A DNA stretch of 64,000 nucleotides, taken from Paramarasmius palmivorus. Lineage: Eukaryota; Basidiomycota; Agaricomycetes; Agaricales; Marasmiaceae. The first letter of the stretch is position 1. Every line of letters begins with the position of its first letter. The notes under the pieces are model-generated. The model searched no databases and had not been told where the DNA came from. It was given only the letters and a program-made list of their open reading frames with translations. The position numbers and the translations under genes are program-made. This document shows positions 10,833 to 22,256 of the stretch, piece by piece. The stretch is from positions 930,001-994,000 of the forward strand of contig JAYKXP010000003.1 of NCBI GenBank assembly GCA_037176845.1. The letters run 5' to 3'.

Positions 10833-13592
10833 ATGTCGAAAGCAGAAGATCCGTTCATTCCTCTCTTCAAATCTATCGGTCTCAATCAAGCAAAGGCTGC
10901 AGAAGCTGCCAAATCCCCAAAGGCCGCGAACACACTCAAGACCCTAATCGATAAGTATTCGCTGGCCTCAAACGGGGCAGCCAACGAGAAAAATGCAGGC
11001 CTGATCGCTGCCTTTGCTGGCCAGCTCGCGAAAACAGACGGTGTCACTGAGGAGTCGGAGAAATATGTCTTGGATAGGATATTAGATGGGAAGCTCAAGT
11101 CTGTTGATCAGGTTACGGGTGCGTACTCTTGATGGTCTTGTGACGAGGAGTATTGACTTTTCGAAATGATGTAGCTGCTGTGAAGTATATCGGGTCCCAT
11201 TCGACAATTGATGATGCTGAATTCGACCAAGAATGTGGTGTTGGTATGTCGGTCTCAGCGAATGTCTCCATCTCGTGAACTTAGAGGCGACTAGGATACA
11301 GCATCACTGCCGAAGAGCTGCTGAACCACGTATCAGAATATATCACGTCGAACGCGGTAGCTGGATGGGACAAACTAGGTCCAACGATTAGTGGTGTAAA
11401 ATCCATTCCTGCATTGCGTTGGGCCAATCCTCTCGAAATCAAAAATGCAGTTGAGAACGCGTTTGCGAAGACCTTTGGTGCAAAGGAGGTTGCCAAGCCG
11501 AAGGGAAAGGTGCGTGAATGTCATTTTCTCCACTTTCATCGAACTAACTATCTGTATACAGGAGTCCAAACAAGCAGCCAAAAACATAGACTCGAAAGCC
11601 AAAGCGCCAATTTCCGAAAACCCTGTTTCTACCAAGTCTGTATTTGAAGAAGGTTTCCTTGGAGCTCTACACAAACCTGGAGGTAACCCTCAGATTCACC
11701 CGAGACTCAGAGAAGAGCATCTTGCCGCTACAGGAGGACAAGTCTGGACTCGATTCCCCCCGGAACCTAATGGTTATCTTCACATAGGCCATTCCAAGGC
11801 CATCTTTGTCAACTTTGGTTATGCCGCCCACCACGGCGGTAAATGTTACCTCCGATACGATGATACAAACCCGGAGAAAGAGGAGGCCCGCTATTTCGAA
11901 AGCATCCTCGAGACGATCCGTTGGTTGGGATATGAACCGTGGAAGATCACTTATTCAAGCGACTACTTCGACAAGCTATATGAGCTGGCAATGGAACTTG
12001 TCAAGCGGGATAAGGCATACGTATGTCATTGTACCCGTAAGTATCTGATCTCTTCTATCACATACTTGTGTAATGACCTACCAATAGAGGAGCAGATCAA
12101 ATACGATCGAGGTGACCGAGGAGAGGGTCAGAAGCGGGAAAAGCCTAGAGCATGTGTGCATCGAACTCGCCCAATTGAAGAGTCTGTAGCGGAGTTTGAG
12201 AAGATGAAGAATGGACTTTATCGTCCAGGTCAGGCAAACCTGCGGATGAAGCAGGATTTAGAGGACGGGAATCCTCAGATGTGGGACTTGACTGCCTATC
12301 GTATTCTCGATGCACCTCATCATCGCACAATGGACAAGTGGAAGATCTATCCGACCTATGACTTCACGCACTGTTTGTGCGATAGCTTTGAAAACATATC
12401 GTGCGTCTTCTTGACTATCTACCACATCGCTTATACACCTAAACTTCACTCTAGACATTCTCTGTGCACAACAGAGTTCATCCTTTCTCGTGTATCGTAC
12501 GAGTGGCTATGTGACGCCTTGGAGGTATACAAACCGAGGCAGTCAGAATATGGCCGTCTCAATCTTGAAGGCACCGTGATGTCAAAGCGCAAGATCCTGG
12601 CTCTTGTTGACGAAGGTTTCGTCAGTGGATGGGATGATCCTCGCCTTTACACCTTGATCGCCCTTAGACGGCGTGGCATACCTCCTGGCGCTATCCTCAA
12701 TTTCGTCAGTACGTTGGGTGTCTCTACGGCCACGACAAGCATCGAAGCAGCCCGGTTCGAACAATCCGTCAGGCAGTATCTAGAAAACACAGCTCCGCGA
12801 CTTTTGATGGTATTGCGACCGCTCAAGGTCACCATCGAAAACCTCCCAGAAGACTACGTGGAGTTTGTAACGAAACCACTGCACCCTAAAGTACCTGAAC
12901 TTGGGACCACGACGATTCCCTTCACGCGAACAATATACATTGAGGCCGACGACTTCCGGCTGGAAGATTCGAAAGACTATTTCCGTCTTGCGCCCGGCAA
13001 GACCGTTGGTCTTTTCCAAGCACCCCATCCGATTACTTGCACTTCATACAAGACCGACCCTGCCACGGGGGAGGTAGTCGAACTTACCTGTCGCTTGGAA
13101 AATGAAGGGCCCCCAAAGAAACCCAAGGCATTCATTCAATGGGTCGCAGAACACGCGCCTTCTGGTAGCCCGGTTCGCGTCGACGAAACTAGAATATTCC
13201 ATTCCTTGTTCAAGTCGGATAAGCCCTCTGGCGATTTCCGATCCGATATCGATCCCGATAGCCTGGAAGTGATCAAGGGTGCAATGGTCGAAGTGGGTTT
13301 CTACCCTCTCGCCAAACGTAGCATTTCTCAGGCCCGCAAGGAGAGCGTCGCAAGGACAAAGGCTGCATCCACAGAAGTTCCAACAGATGCACCGCATCCT
13401 ACAACCGAGCAGTTAGTTGGAAATGAATGTGTCCGTTTCCAGGCACTTCGCGTTGCTTATTTCGCCCTCGACAAGGATGCTCGTGTCGCATGTCTAAACG
13501 ACGAAAGCAAGGAAGCCGCAAGAGAACAAGGGGACTATATAGTACTCAACCGCATTGTGTCACTGAAGGAAGATTCTGGGAAATCCGCTTGA
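10833..13592 (+). CDS. GLN4: Glutaminyl-tRNA synthetase, cytosolic
   Basis: Class I aminoacyl-tRNA synthetase that charges tRNA-Gln with glutamine and ATP. The eukaryote-specific N-terminal domain comes first ([39 protein letters not shown]). The catalytic core carries the HIGH signature in [20 protein letters not shown], then [20 protein letters not shown], the tRNA-contacting [20 protein letters not shown] and the KMSKS-type loop VMSKRKI. The anticodon-binding barrels follow ([28 protein letters not shown]). It has six exons; the splice at [15 protein letters not shown] and the splice inside [13 protein letters not shown] both restore conserved sequence. It ends LKEDSGKSA. The ATG at 10833 follows a pyrimidine-rich leader and gives a length close to yeast Gln4. 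It is convergent with CFT2, 85 bases away. Confidence 0.96.
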
Positions 13593-13677
13593 TCCATTCT
13601 GTGAACGCGATTGAATGTCGACGGAGACTGCCATGAAATACAAGCATTAGTGTAGGAATAAGTACAAGTACAGCGAC

Positions 13678-16600
13678 TCATGCAGCCACGAGGGCATGCA
13701 GGTTGTATATCTCCTTCCGTACTGCATAATATACATCCGACACGTTACCCTCCAGCTCCACACGTCCCACTCCAGTTTTGCGCACTGCAACCGTGTTCTC
13801 CAGGGTAGAACCTGGCCCTGTAGTTGCACCACATATAAGCACACCTTCTCCTGCAAGCTCCGCATGAATCCCGATCGCTGTTAGACGAGATTTCAACGCT
13901 GTCAACTTGAGTTCACCAATCATTGTAGAGCTGGGGAGTGTAGCAGCAGGCCGAGACCCCAGAATGAGAGGCTTTGGTTGCACCTCTTCATCATTCTTGC
14001 GACTAGATGAAGTCGACACAGGTTCTAACACAGGAACGATAGAACTTGCGTGTGCGACAACTCGCCCAGTGACGAAACCAACTTCGTTGTCTTCAAACTT
14101 TTAACGGCGATAAACAATCAGACCCTAATGACTGAGATTTAAGCTGCTCACCCTCGACATTTTTAGGCTTTGTAACAGCTCGTCGCTAATCGAAATAGAG
14201 AAGTTGCTAATTTGTTGTCCTATCTGGATACTTTGCCCAAGCTTTGGTGCATGTATGTCCTTTGTCATTGCACGGATGTTCGCGCAACTTGATATCAAAG
14301 CATTCGTTGAGGTTTCAGAGGCGTGCACAATGATCTACAATGCGGGTTGAGCTTCATTTCGTATTGCAGGCACGATGACTGACCATTTTGCGAGGACCAA
14401 TTTGAGGTATTATAGTTTTGATTGCACGACCGTCGGAAAGCCCTTCCATGTCGACAAACAATAGTCGGCATGCCATTTGTACCTCAACTTCGGACGATAC
14501 AAATTTTGAGGGAGGCTCTAATGCTTGTCTCTGTAGATCCCAGGAGTGAGGCAACGGTACTTGATCTTGAAGACGGACGGTTTACCTTTAGCTCCTCCTC
14601 GGCTTGCCTTCGACGATAGTCTTTGACATCGTCACTTTCAGCCTCTTCTTCCAATATTTTGCTTTTCCTGAGCCACATTCCGACGTCGATTGTTTCTCCA
14701 TAGTCATCAACTCGTCTCCTTTTCTCGACGTATGGAAACATCCTGAATCGTGGTTGTCGTCCATCAGTAGTCTTGAAGAACGAAGTTGCTTTGGCGACGT
14801 TTCCTTTCAGATAGATATCGTACGACAAAAGTTGCTTGGTGATCCCATCATCGTCTATATTCCAGTCTGTTCGATCTTTGTCCCCCTTGGAATGCTGACC
14901 ATCGACATCCATCTCGTCTCCACCAAGCGCTTGTCTAACTTCCTCTTCGTCCTCGTCATCGGAATCTGAGTCGGTATCATCCTCATCGGCTTCAAGCATT
15001 CTTTGGTTACGCGCCAGAGCCGCTTGGGCAGCCTGTTCTTTTTCTCGAGCCGCTCGCTCTTTTTGTAGGTGCGCCTCTAGTTCTGCTCCTTGAAGTGGAA
15101 CTTTGGCGTTCATCTGGATAATTGCAATGTAAGCTTCAAATCAAACCTCGTTAACTTATGTACATACCTTGAGTTTGATGGTTCCATCCATCATAATGTT
15201 GCTACCAATTTTGCCATTATCCCATTTTGTCTCCGTTCTCTGTCTCTCATTCCACATTTCGAACAAAATACGGCCTAGTGTTCCTTCTTCGCATCTCTCA
15301 GTGAGTAGGACAACGTTATCGGGAATCGCTGCAAAGTCACAAAAGAGTTGTCTTGAAGGTCCATGGGACAGGGAAGCGGGAACAGCAAGAATGAGTTTCG
15401 GGTCCTTTGACGAATACTTCTGAATGAGCGCCTGAGGAGTCGGGAAGAATTCGAGATGCCTAGGTTCTTGTTAGGGTGAAATGACCATGGAAGGGAATAG
15501 ATACATACTTGAAGCGCAGAGCGAAAGCACCCAGAGCCTCTTCATCTCCTTCGTCGTCCCCACGTCGTCGCTTTCGATCTTGGCGATTCGAGGTACCATC
15601 TTCACCGACATCCTCTTTACTAATAGTTCCTCCCAGCCATTCCATCATACTACGTACGAACGTGAGCATTTCGGTGGCTGACCGGGATAGGAAGCATATA
15701 GGATATCTCAAACGAGAATAGCTCCAGTGTTGATCGAGAAGAACGAGTAACTCCAGTACACGCGTACTCGAATCACAAGGAAGCAATAGCGATGATCTTG
15801 AGGATAATGTGGCCGTCACAGTGTCTATAATCCAGGTTGAGTCTGGATTTGTAGTTTAAGATATGATGAGCGCATACCAATGAAAGCAGCGTCTCGGTCC
15901 TTTCGTCTACTTGAGATTACCGAAGCTCGTTCTGCATCAGTGATTAGAAGGTCTGGCCTCGCTAGTGGTTCAAATACACCGCCAGCAGACGTTCTCAGGA
16001 GCACTGTTCCATCCAAATGCCGTTCCTTCATATGGTTTATGTTCACAGCATATAATATCGTTCCAGAGGAGGGAGATCGAATTTTCCATATTGTGCCACC
16101 AATGGTGTGTCCAGCATTGAAGGGGGTTATTGTAAGTCCTTGACATTTCCCTATAAACGAAAGGATCTTAGTGGAATAACAACTCGAACGAGAATGCGAC
16201 GCGCCTTGCAAATGAGCAGGTTGCGAGTAACGGAGAGTGTTCACAGAGTCAAATGCATCCTGCACCTCTCTTGAAGTTGCAATGAACTTGCCGCTTTTGT
16301 GGCTGGGAGCTTTCGACGGTTCTTGGACTTCCATACTATCCTGCTCCTTGTCATTCTCGCTCTCATCCTCATCCTCATTCTGCTCCTTTTCCCCCTCGTC
16401 ACCCACATCTTGCTCATCCCTTATCATCTCAACTTCCTCCACAGTAGCAATCCTTGCCATAGCCTGGACTGGCAAAGAGGTGTATGTGGGTGCTTTGAGT
16501 CCCCACCGAGAGTACGCGTAGGGATAAAGGCCCGAATGTGCAAGATCTCCATGAGAAAGAAGTACCAAGTCGACTGTAGGAGCACATCTATATTGTTCAT

Positions 16601-16850
16601 TTAGCTTACATCCAACGCGTATATCCTAGAAAAGCCATATTCACTCTCGCAAATTTCGACAGTATTCATCCCATGGATAACTCGGTTCTTCCTCTCCAGA
16701 TTCCCCAGTTTTCGTGTGCGACTCTTCCGGATTCCAGTCCGGTGAACCACAGTCGAGGAGTATGCGAACGTCGTCGACTTGAAGGAGGTAGCAGAGGGGA
16801 GTTGTACGGGAACTTTGAGCAGCACCAGAGAGCGGGGTGAAGGTAATCAT
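13678..16850 (-). CDS. CFT2: Cleavage and polyadenylation factor subunit CPSF2/CFT2 (CPSF100)
   Basis: Scaffold paralogue of the endonuclease CPSF73 in the nuclear complex that cleaves and polyadenylates pre-mRNA. The N-terminus MITFTPLSGAAQSSRTTPLC then YLLQVDDVRILLDCGSPDW is a metallo-beta-lactamase strand set. The metal motif is degenerate (LLSHGDLAHSGLYPYAYSRW), as expected for the non-catalytic CPSF100. The beta-CASP region holds LTITPFNAGHTIGGTIWKI, INHMKERHLDG and LLITDAERASVISSRRKDRD. An acidic insert (about 16230-16430) and a second charged block (DDTDSDSDDEDEEE, about 14960) interrupt it. The C-terminal domain ends VYYAVRKEIYNLHALVAA at the stop 13678-13680. The start is the ATG opening MITFTPLSGA; the longer frame begins only at GTG. 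About 850 residues in many exons. PCF11, another 3'-end factor, lies 7 kb away. Confidence 0.94.
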
Positions 16851-17052
16851 CAAGGTCGGAAATTCACACGTTGCCGCATCGACGACCGTGGTGAGCGCTT
16901 GAGCTGCTCCAGCTCCAGGTGACAGCCATCTGAACCTTGTGTACCCTTCATCAGTCACTGAGTCAGTATCAATTGCTTTCTACAGAATTACATCGCTCCC
17001 GGGCCATCACTCGAGACCCGCAGCAAGGCCACGTACTCTCCACTCAACCATC
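16851..17052. promoter_or_regulatory. Divergent promoter of CFT2 and the AAA ATPase gene
   Basis: A 202-base spacer between divergent start codons. It contains no other open gene; the shared position suggests bidirectional transcription. No specific factor site could be assigned. Confidence 0.4.
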
Positions 17053-19262
17053 ATGTCGCCCAAATCCCCCGCAGAGGATGCTTTCGTGAATGTCTGGATT
17101 GATAAAGAGAACAAAGTCTCTCAAGAAGGCTTCTATGAGTCTTGGTTGAATCATTGTAAGCATAGTGCTCGCTATTTGACGTCCCGCGTTACTAACGACG
17201 TAAGTAGCATCGGCCAAGATTCCCAATCCACCTCTACAAGGGTATGCGACAGTCTGTAACCACCGAGGCATTGTAGCCCTGACGATGTTTCAAGATATGA
17301 AATGTTGCGCAAGGATTACCCTGACCATTCTCTGGTCGCGTTCAGCGATTATCGCCTGAACTTGCTCAACTTCCCGGCTGTGCAAGTAACACCACTAGAA
17401 GAGACTCCGTTGGTCACAAACCTGCGTTTCCTCTCACTCGGAAATCTCTCCCCGGTTCCGGGTATGCTTCTAGATGAAGTACTCGTGGGTAACTTCAGCG
17501 TAACTTGGCAAGTGAGTGCAAATTCGCCGTATAGTCCCTTCTTCGTCTAACATAGACGTCGAAGGGTTATGAATATATCCTGTATACGGTCGAGGTCAGT
17601 ACATTTGCTCATGGACATCCACCACATGATAACATGTTGCACTATAGTATCCTTCAGGGTTTGGAATGGCGCAGCAGAATTACGTTCTCCACGAGGGTAA
17701 TCGCACTATCAGCTTTATTTGGGAATCCCTCAAACTGAGTTTCGTTATAGGTCCTGAAGACAACATCCGACAATTGCTGTTGAGCGCTGGTATCTGGGCA
17801 GATAAACTACACAGCGAGATTTGGGTCTTCGATCAAGGCTACTGGCGCAAGGATGCGGGGCTCTGGTACGAAGTACAGAAGGCGGACTGGAAAGATGTCA
17901 TCCTCAAGGACGAGTTCAAGAAGGCTCTCCAGAAGGATGTCTATGGCTTCTATACTTCGGAAGAACTTTATAAGGACCTGGGCATTCCCTGGAAGGTATG
18001 CATCGTATCATTGCTTATACCTTTCCGTTCTAATGATGCACATTCTTATAGCGTGGTTTGATCATGTACGGCCCACCAGGTACTGTTATTCAGGCAGAGG
18101 TAACGACAGTACTGATCATGTTGACAATAATAGGTAATGGGAAGACAATCAGTCTCAAAGCTATTATGAAATGGTGCGATAGTAAGGGGCATGCTCCTCT
18201 CTACGTCAAATCGTTCCAAAGTATGTTATGTCCACCTGGCTGGTTTTCATGTCCTGACAGGCATCATAGGCTTTGCGGGCGAAGAATATGCTATGACGCT
18301 GATTTTCAACAAGGCTCGTCAGCTTGCGCCCTGCGTCATCATTTTGGAGGACCTCGACAGTTTGATCAATGATCGCAACCGCTCGTTCTTCTTGAACCAA
18401 CTTGACGGTTTGGAGGGCAATGACGGGTTGCTTGTCATCGGCACGACCAATCACTTTGAACGTCTCGATCCAGGTATCAGTGGCCGGCCAAGCAGGTTCG
18501 ACCGCAAATAGTGAGTTTTCCAATGTTAGCATGATCCTTAGCATACCCTCATACTTTCCGAAAAGCCTATTTGACGATCCAGATCGAGATGAGCGAGCCC
18601 TCTATGCTCAGTATTGGCAAAATAAGCTCCGGAACAAGAACACCGTCGATTTCCCAGACTCCCTCGTGGGAGAGATAGCAGATGCTACTCCCAAGTTCAG
18701 TTTTGCATATCTCAAGGAGGCTTTGTGCGTCAGCTCAATTTCCTTCATTATTCAAGCTAATAGTATCAACGTTAGCGTCTCTGCACTTGTAATCTTGGCT
18801 GGTGTTGAAGAGGACCCCAAACCTTCTTTCAAGTCGGTCATCATGGAACAGATTGAGAAGCTGAGGAAGCAGCTTGATAAATCGGACATTTGCAAGCGCC
18901 ATGGAGCGCAGTGGCGGCCTCTTCCCGTCGCCGCAGCTTCGCCTCAGACAAATTCGTCCTCAGAGCCGCCGAAGAATCCCCGCCAGGCATTTGATTGCAT
19001 GCCTTGGCGTGCACCTGAGGTATGGTCGATGGCAAGGTCAAGCAGAACTAGAGACGGAGGCATCTTACCTACTTCTGGTCGGCACTTCGCTCAGCCTCCG
19101 CTATATGCTGCACGACAAGATTCCCCACGTCCTGGCTCACAACTCTATATGGATGGCTTTGGACCTTACAACGAGTCTGCCCATCCTGCTCGAGATGACT
19201 ATCGTGTCCTTTTTGACAGGATGAGTTTGGCCGGCAATCAACTGTCCCGGAAGGACATTTAA
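17053..19262 (+). CDS. AAA+ ATPase, Bcs1-like AAA module
   Basis: ATP-driven remodelling protein. An N-terminal domain (DAFVNVWIDKENKVSQEGFY to about YRLNLLNFPAVQVTPLEETP) is followed by a Bcs1-like AAA core. Walker A GPPGNGKT is assembled across an intron (18080-18133). Walker B is LAPCVIILEDLDSL, sensor 1 is LLVIGTTNHFERLDPGI, and the arginine-finger region is GRPSRFDRKY. A helical lid (FSFAYLKEAFVSALVILAG) and a disordered C-terminal tail ending AGNQLSRKDI complete it. No clear N-terminal membrane segment or mitochondrial presequence is visible, so the true BCS1 role (Rieske protein insertion) should not be assumed. The start is the ATG at 17053, in good context. Exons were checked through the core; the last exon carries the tail. 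Confidence 0.83.
18080..18133 (+). other. Stop-free 54-base intron splitting the Walker A codons
   Basis: The P-loop reads Gly-Pro-Pro-Gly up to base 18079, then a GT-AG intron of exactly 54 bases, then Asn-Gly-Lys-Thr. The intron has no stop in frame, so retention would insert 18 residues in the middle of the nucleotide-binding loop. Confidence 0.75.
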
Positions 19263-19541
19263 TGGACCGGTGCGAGGTTTACTAGGGTCCATTATCCAGT
19301 AACGCCAGCTTCGAGGAATGGTTGTAACATAGCAATATCGAGTGTGCATATATCACTTCTTGTGGATGATTGTAATGTACAAAAATATATGTTTTCCAGT
19401 GAAGAACCAGGTGGTCGTCACGCGAGTGAACGCGGTCAGATCGGGGATCGTTTTTAGCCGCACCGCCACAGGAAGTGCCCTGTCGCGGACGACCAAGAGC
19501 GTCATGATTCTTTCGTTTTTCTCCCTTCTTCGTTTTCTACC

Positions 19542-21306
19542 ATGTTCCTCGCCGAACCCAAAGGCCTACCTGTCGGCGCAACCACGTTCACGGCTCGCAT
19601 TCCATCCCTAATAACCAGCGGCGTTGCTCGATTTAGAGACCATGATGAAAGAAAAGGACTCTCGTTAGAGGAGGTCGCTTTCACCGCCTACTATCCTACC
19701 GAGGCTGACGTCTCATCAAAGTCATTAGCCAAAGGATTACACTGGATAACCAGGTGACTTTATGCAAAATATGTCTCGATAGATAGTGAATCTAACATTG
19801 TCTTTGCACAGACCTTTGAGAACTGCTTTGGAGGGATTCGTCCGATTTTCAGGTTTGGCGCCCGGAGATCCCGTACTTACGCAAATTGGATACTTATGAT
19901 TCCCTCATATCGCAGGGGCGAGGTCTTGGCTAGCATGGAGTGTTCTTCTACCACTTGTCTACCTCTATGGCCGCTTTCTCAAGGTACGGCTTCTTTAGTC
20001 GCATGCTGCGCTTTACTGACGAACTTTCAAGATTCCTGTCTATCCTAATGCACCGCTTCTTAATCCAAATAGAGCTTCTGCACCCAAAAAGCAATGGCCT
20101 CTAGTGATCTTTTCTCATGGGCTCGGAGGAAGTCGCACGGCGTATAGGTACGTTATGCAGTTCTGGATTGTTGGCTTGCAGCTGACATTATCGTAGTCAA
20201 ATATGCACCCGAATAGCATCTTCCGGAAGAGTTGTTCTGGCTATTGAACATCGAGACGGCACGGGAACTGCTTGCACGACTCGGTCTTGGGATTCTGAAG
20301 GGAAATGCAGTACACGACCAATACTATATATTCGCGAAAGTGATGCATTGTGGGTATTCATCGAGTCTTCGTCGTCAAATAGCTCACAGTACTTCGTGCT
20401 AGATACGGTGAAGAGGATAAGGATGCTCTAATGCCATTACGACGGGATCAATTGATTATTCGTCACTACGAGATTTACACTGCCTATAAGCGCTTCTCAC
20501 AGTTTGTCCGCGACCAAAGTGATTCTGGTCTTCAAGTAGAGGACGCGAAAGATTTCCAATATGATTCTTGGAGAAACAATGGAGGTGGCCAATGCCCGGT
20601 ACGCTTGGACGAAGTGTGTTTAGCCGGGCATTCTTTCGGAGGTTGCACGACAGTGAGTGCAAAGGCTTTCCGGATATACACTGTGTTCTAACCGAGTATA
20701 GTTTTCGGTCTTATCCTCAAATCCACCCGAGGGCTTCCCCCGCATACCGATTACCCAGGCTTTGATCTATGACCCATGGCTTGAGCCTCTGCCCTCGCCT
20801 GGGCCTATGCCGCTGTCCTCCTCAGGTATCAAGACAGACCCAGATTCGTTATCATCAAAATCAACATTAAGCGGCACTGAAACGCTCCCAGAGATGCTGG
20901 TTATCAACTCGGAAGGTTTCACCCTATGGAGAGACCATTTTGCGCGACTAGAAGATGTTGTCAAGAAGTGGGGACCTGAATCCAAATTACTGACACTCGG
21001 TAGGTTTTGTTTTACTTGCACTGTGTCCTAATTTGACCTTTTCTCTCCATAGTTCGTTCTAGGCATCATCACTTCTCTGATTTTGCTGTTTTGCCTCTCG
21101 TACAACAAAAGGGTCCGGTGAAGCTTATGGACATCATAGAAGAGTTGTCTCTGTCATTTCTAGACGGCCAGCTAAATCAAAAGCTCGAATCACAAAAGAC
21201 AAGGAAGATGGAAGTTGAGGTAATGGGAGATCGTAAAGATGCATGGGGAGGCCCCAAACGTAGAATAATTGGAGAATTGGGTGACATTGTAGTACATGAT
21301 GATTAG
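19542..21306 (+). CDS. Platelet-activating-factor acetylhydrolase-like lipase (PAF-AH II type)
   Basis: Predicted phospholipase A2-like serine hydrolase removing short or oxidised acyl chains from phospholipids. The N-terminus has a family-typical start (GLPVGATTFTARIP then EEVAFTAYYPTEAD). A hydrophobic stretch (WLAWSVLLPLVYLYGRFLK) follows, then the oxyanion strand PLVIFSHGLGGSRTAYS and IASSGRVVLAIEHRDGTGTA. The nucleophile motif is VCLAGHSFGGCTTFSVLS, with IPITQALIYDPWLEPL next, and the likely catalytic His is in RHHHFSDFAVLP. The length (roughly 450 residues after splicing) fits the fungal family. The ATG at 19542 is the first after the leader. About seven short introns are visible. It lies downstream of the AAA gene on the same strand and tandem with NAA10. 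Confidence 0.9.
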
Positions 21307-21446
21307 GTTACTTCCTAGTATAATTTCTGTTAAGCATACACGAACACAGTAATAGTAATCAGTCAATTTCCTTGTTCAAAAGTAGAATTCGGAGGCGGCG
21401 TCATTTGAATCAGCGTCTCTTCGCCTGTCTCCCTTTGCAATCAACC

Positions 21447-22181
21447 ATGAACGTCCGTCAAGCTAGGGTGAGTAACAAACCATTTTTATGCCTTTTAAAC
21501 CCTCATTTTTCTTCAGGTAGAAGACCTTATGGGCATGCAGGCCTGTAATCTCCATAATCTACCAGAAAATTACACCATGAAGTACTGTATGCAAGACCTG
21601 CACTTCTCCTCGATTTAACTGAAGGCCCTTTCCGACTCTCCGCCCAGATCTATATCATTTACTGACTTGGCCGACGCTTTCGTATGTCGCTGAAGACAAG
21701 GGAAGGATTGTTGGGTACATTTTGGCAAAGATGTACGTTGGTTCATTGGCTGGAGCCCAGATTTTACAGCGCTGACTACCTGACAGGGAAGAAGACACAC
21801 CTGAAGGAGAGGAAGTTCATGGACATGTTACTTCAATATCGGTTTTGAGGTCTTATCGAAGACTCGGGCTGGCAAAAAAGTTGATGATTCAATCCCGTAC
21901 GCATGTTTTCTTTTTCTTGTGGTCTTTTCTAGTCGGCTCATTTTGTATTCAGAGGAATCTATGGCAACAGTATACCGCGCTGCATATGTCTCGCTACATG
22001 TCCGAAAATCAAATCGCGCTGCATTGGGTTTATACAGAGATACGCTGGGATTCACGGTGAAGGACATAGAAAAGGGTTACTGTGAGTGATGCGTTGCTTT
22101 ACCCGCTTCAATAGCTGACACGATACGCCAGATGCTGACGGAGAGGATGCGTACGCAATGCACCTGACGTTGAAGCAATAA
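21447..22181 (+). CDS. ARD1: N-terminal acetyltransferase A catalytic subunit NAA10/ARD1
   Basis: GNAT acetyltransferase of the ribosome-associated NatA complex, which acetylates the N-terminus of proteins after Met removal, together with NAA15. Six exons splice cleanly to [40 protein letters not shown] and [19 protein letters not shown]. The acetyl-CoA loop is in [19 protein letters not shown], then [20 protein letters not shown] and [19 protein letters not shown], ending [10 protein letters not shown]. About 160 residues covers the catalytic domain only; the acidic C-terminal tail of animal NAA10 is absent, which is common in fungi. It is convergent with the downstream hydrolase, with about 75 bases between stops. 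Confidence 0.95.
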
Positions 22182-22256
22182 TACTTCTGTATTCCTCGCA
22201 CATACAAATAAGTAGAATAATACATAGCACATGTACATCGATCTTCACTCGACGGT

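Noticed and set aside
17053..19262. True mitochondrial BCS1
   Set aside because: The AAA core is Bcs1-like, but the N-terminus lacks a clear membrane segment and mitochondrial targeting region, so I kept a general AAA call.
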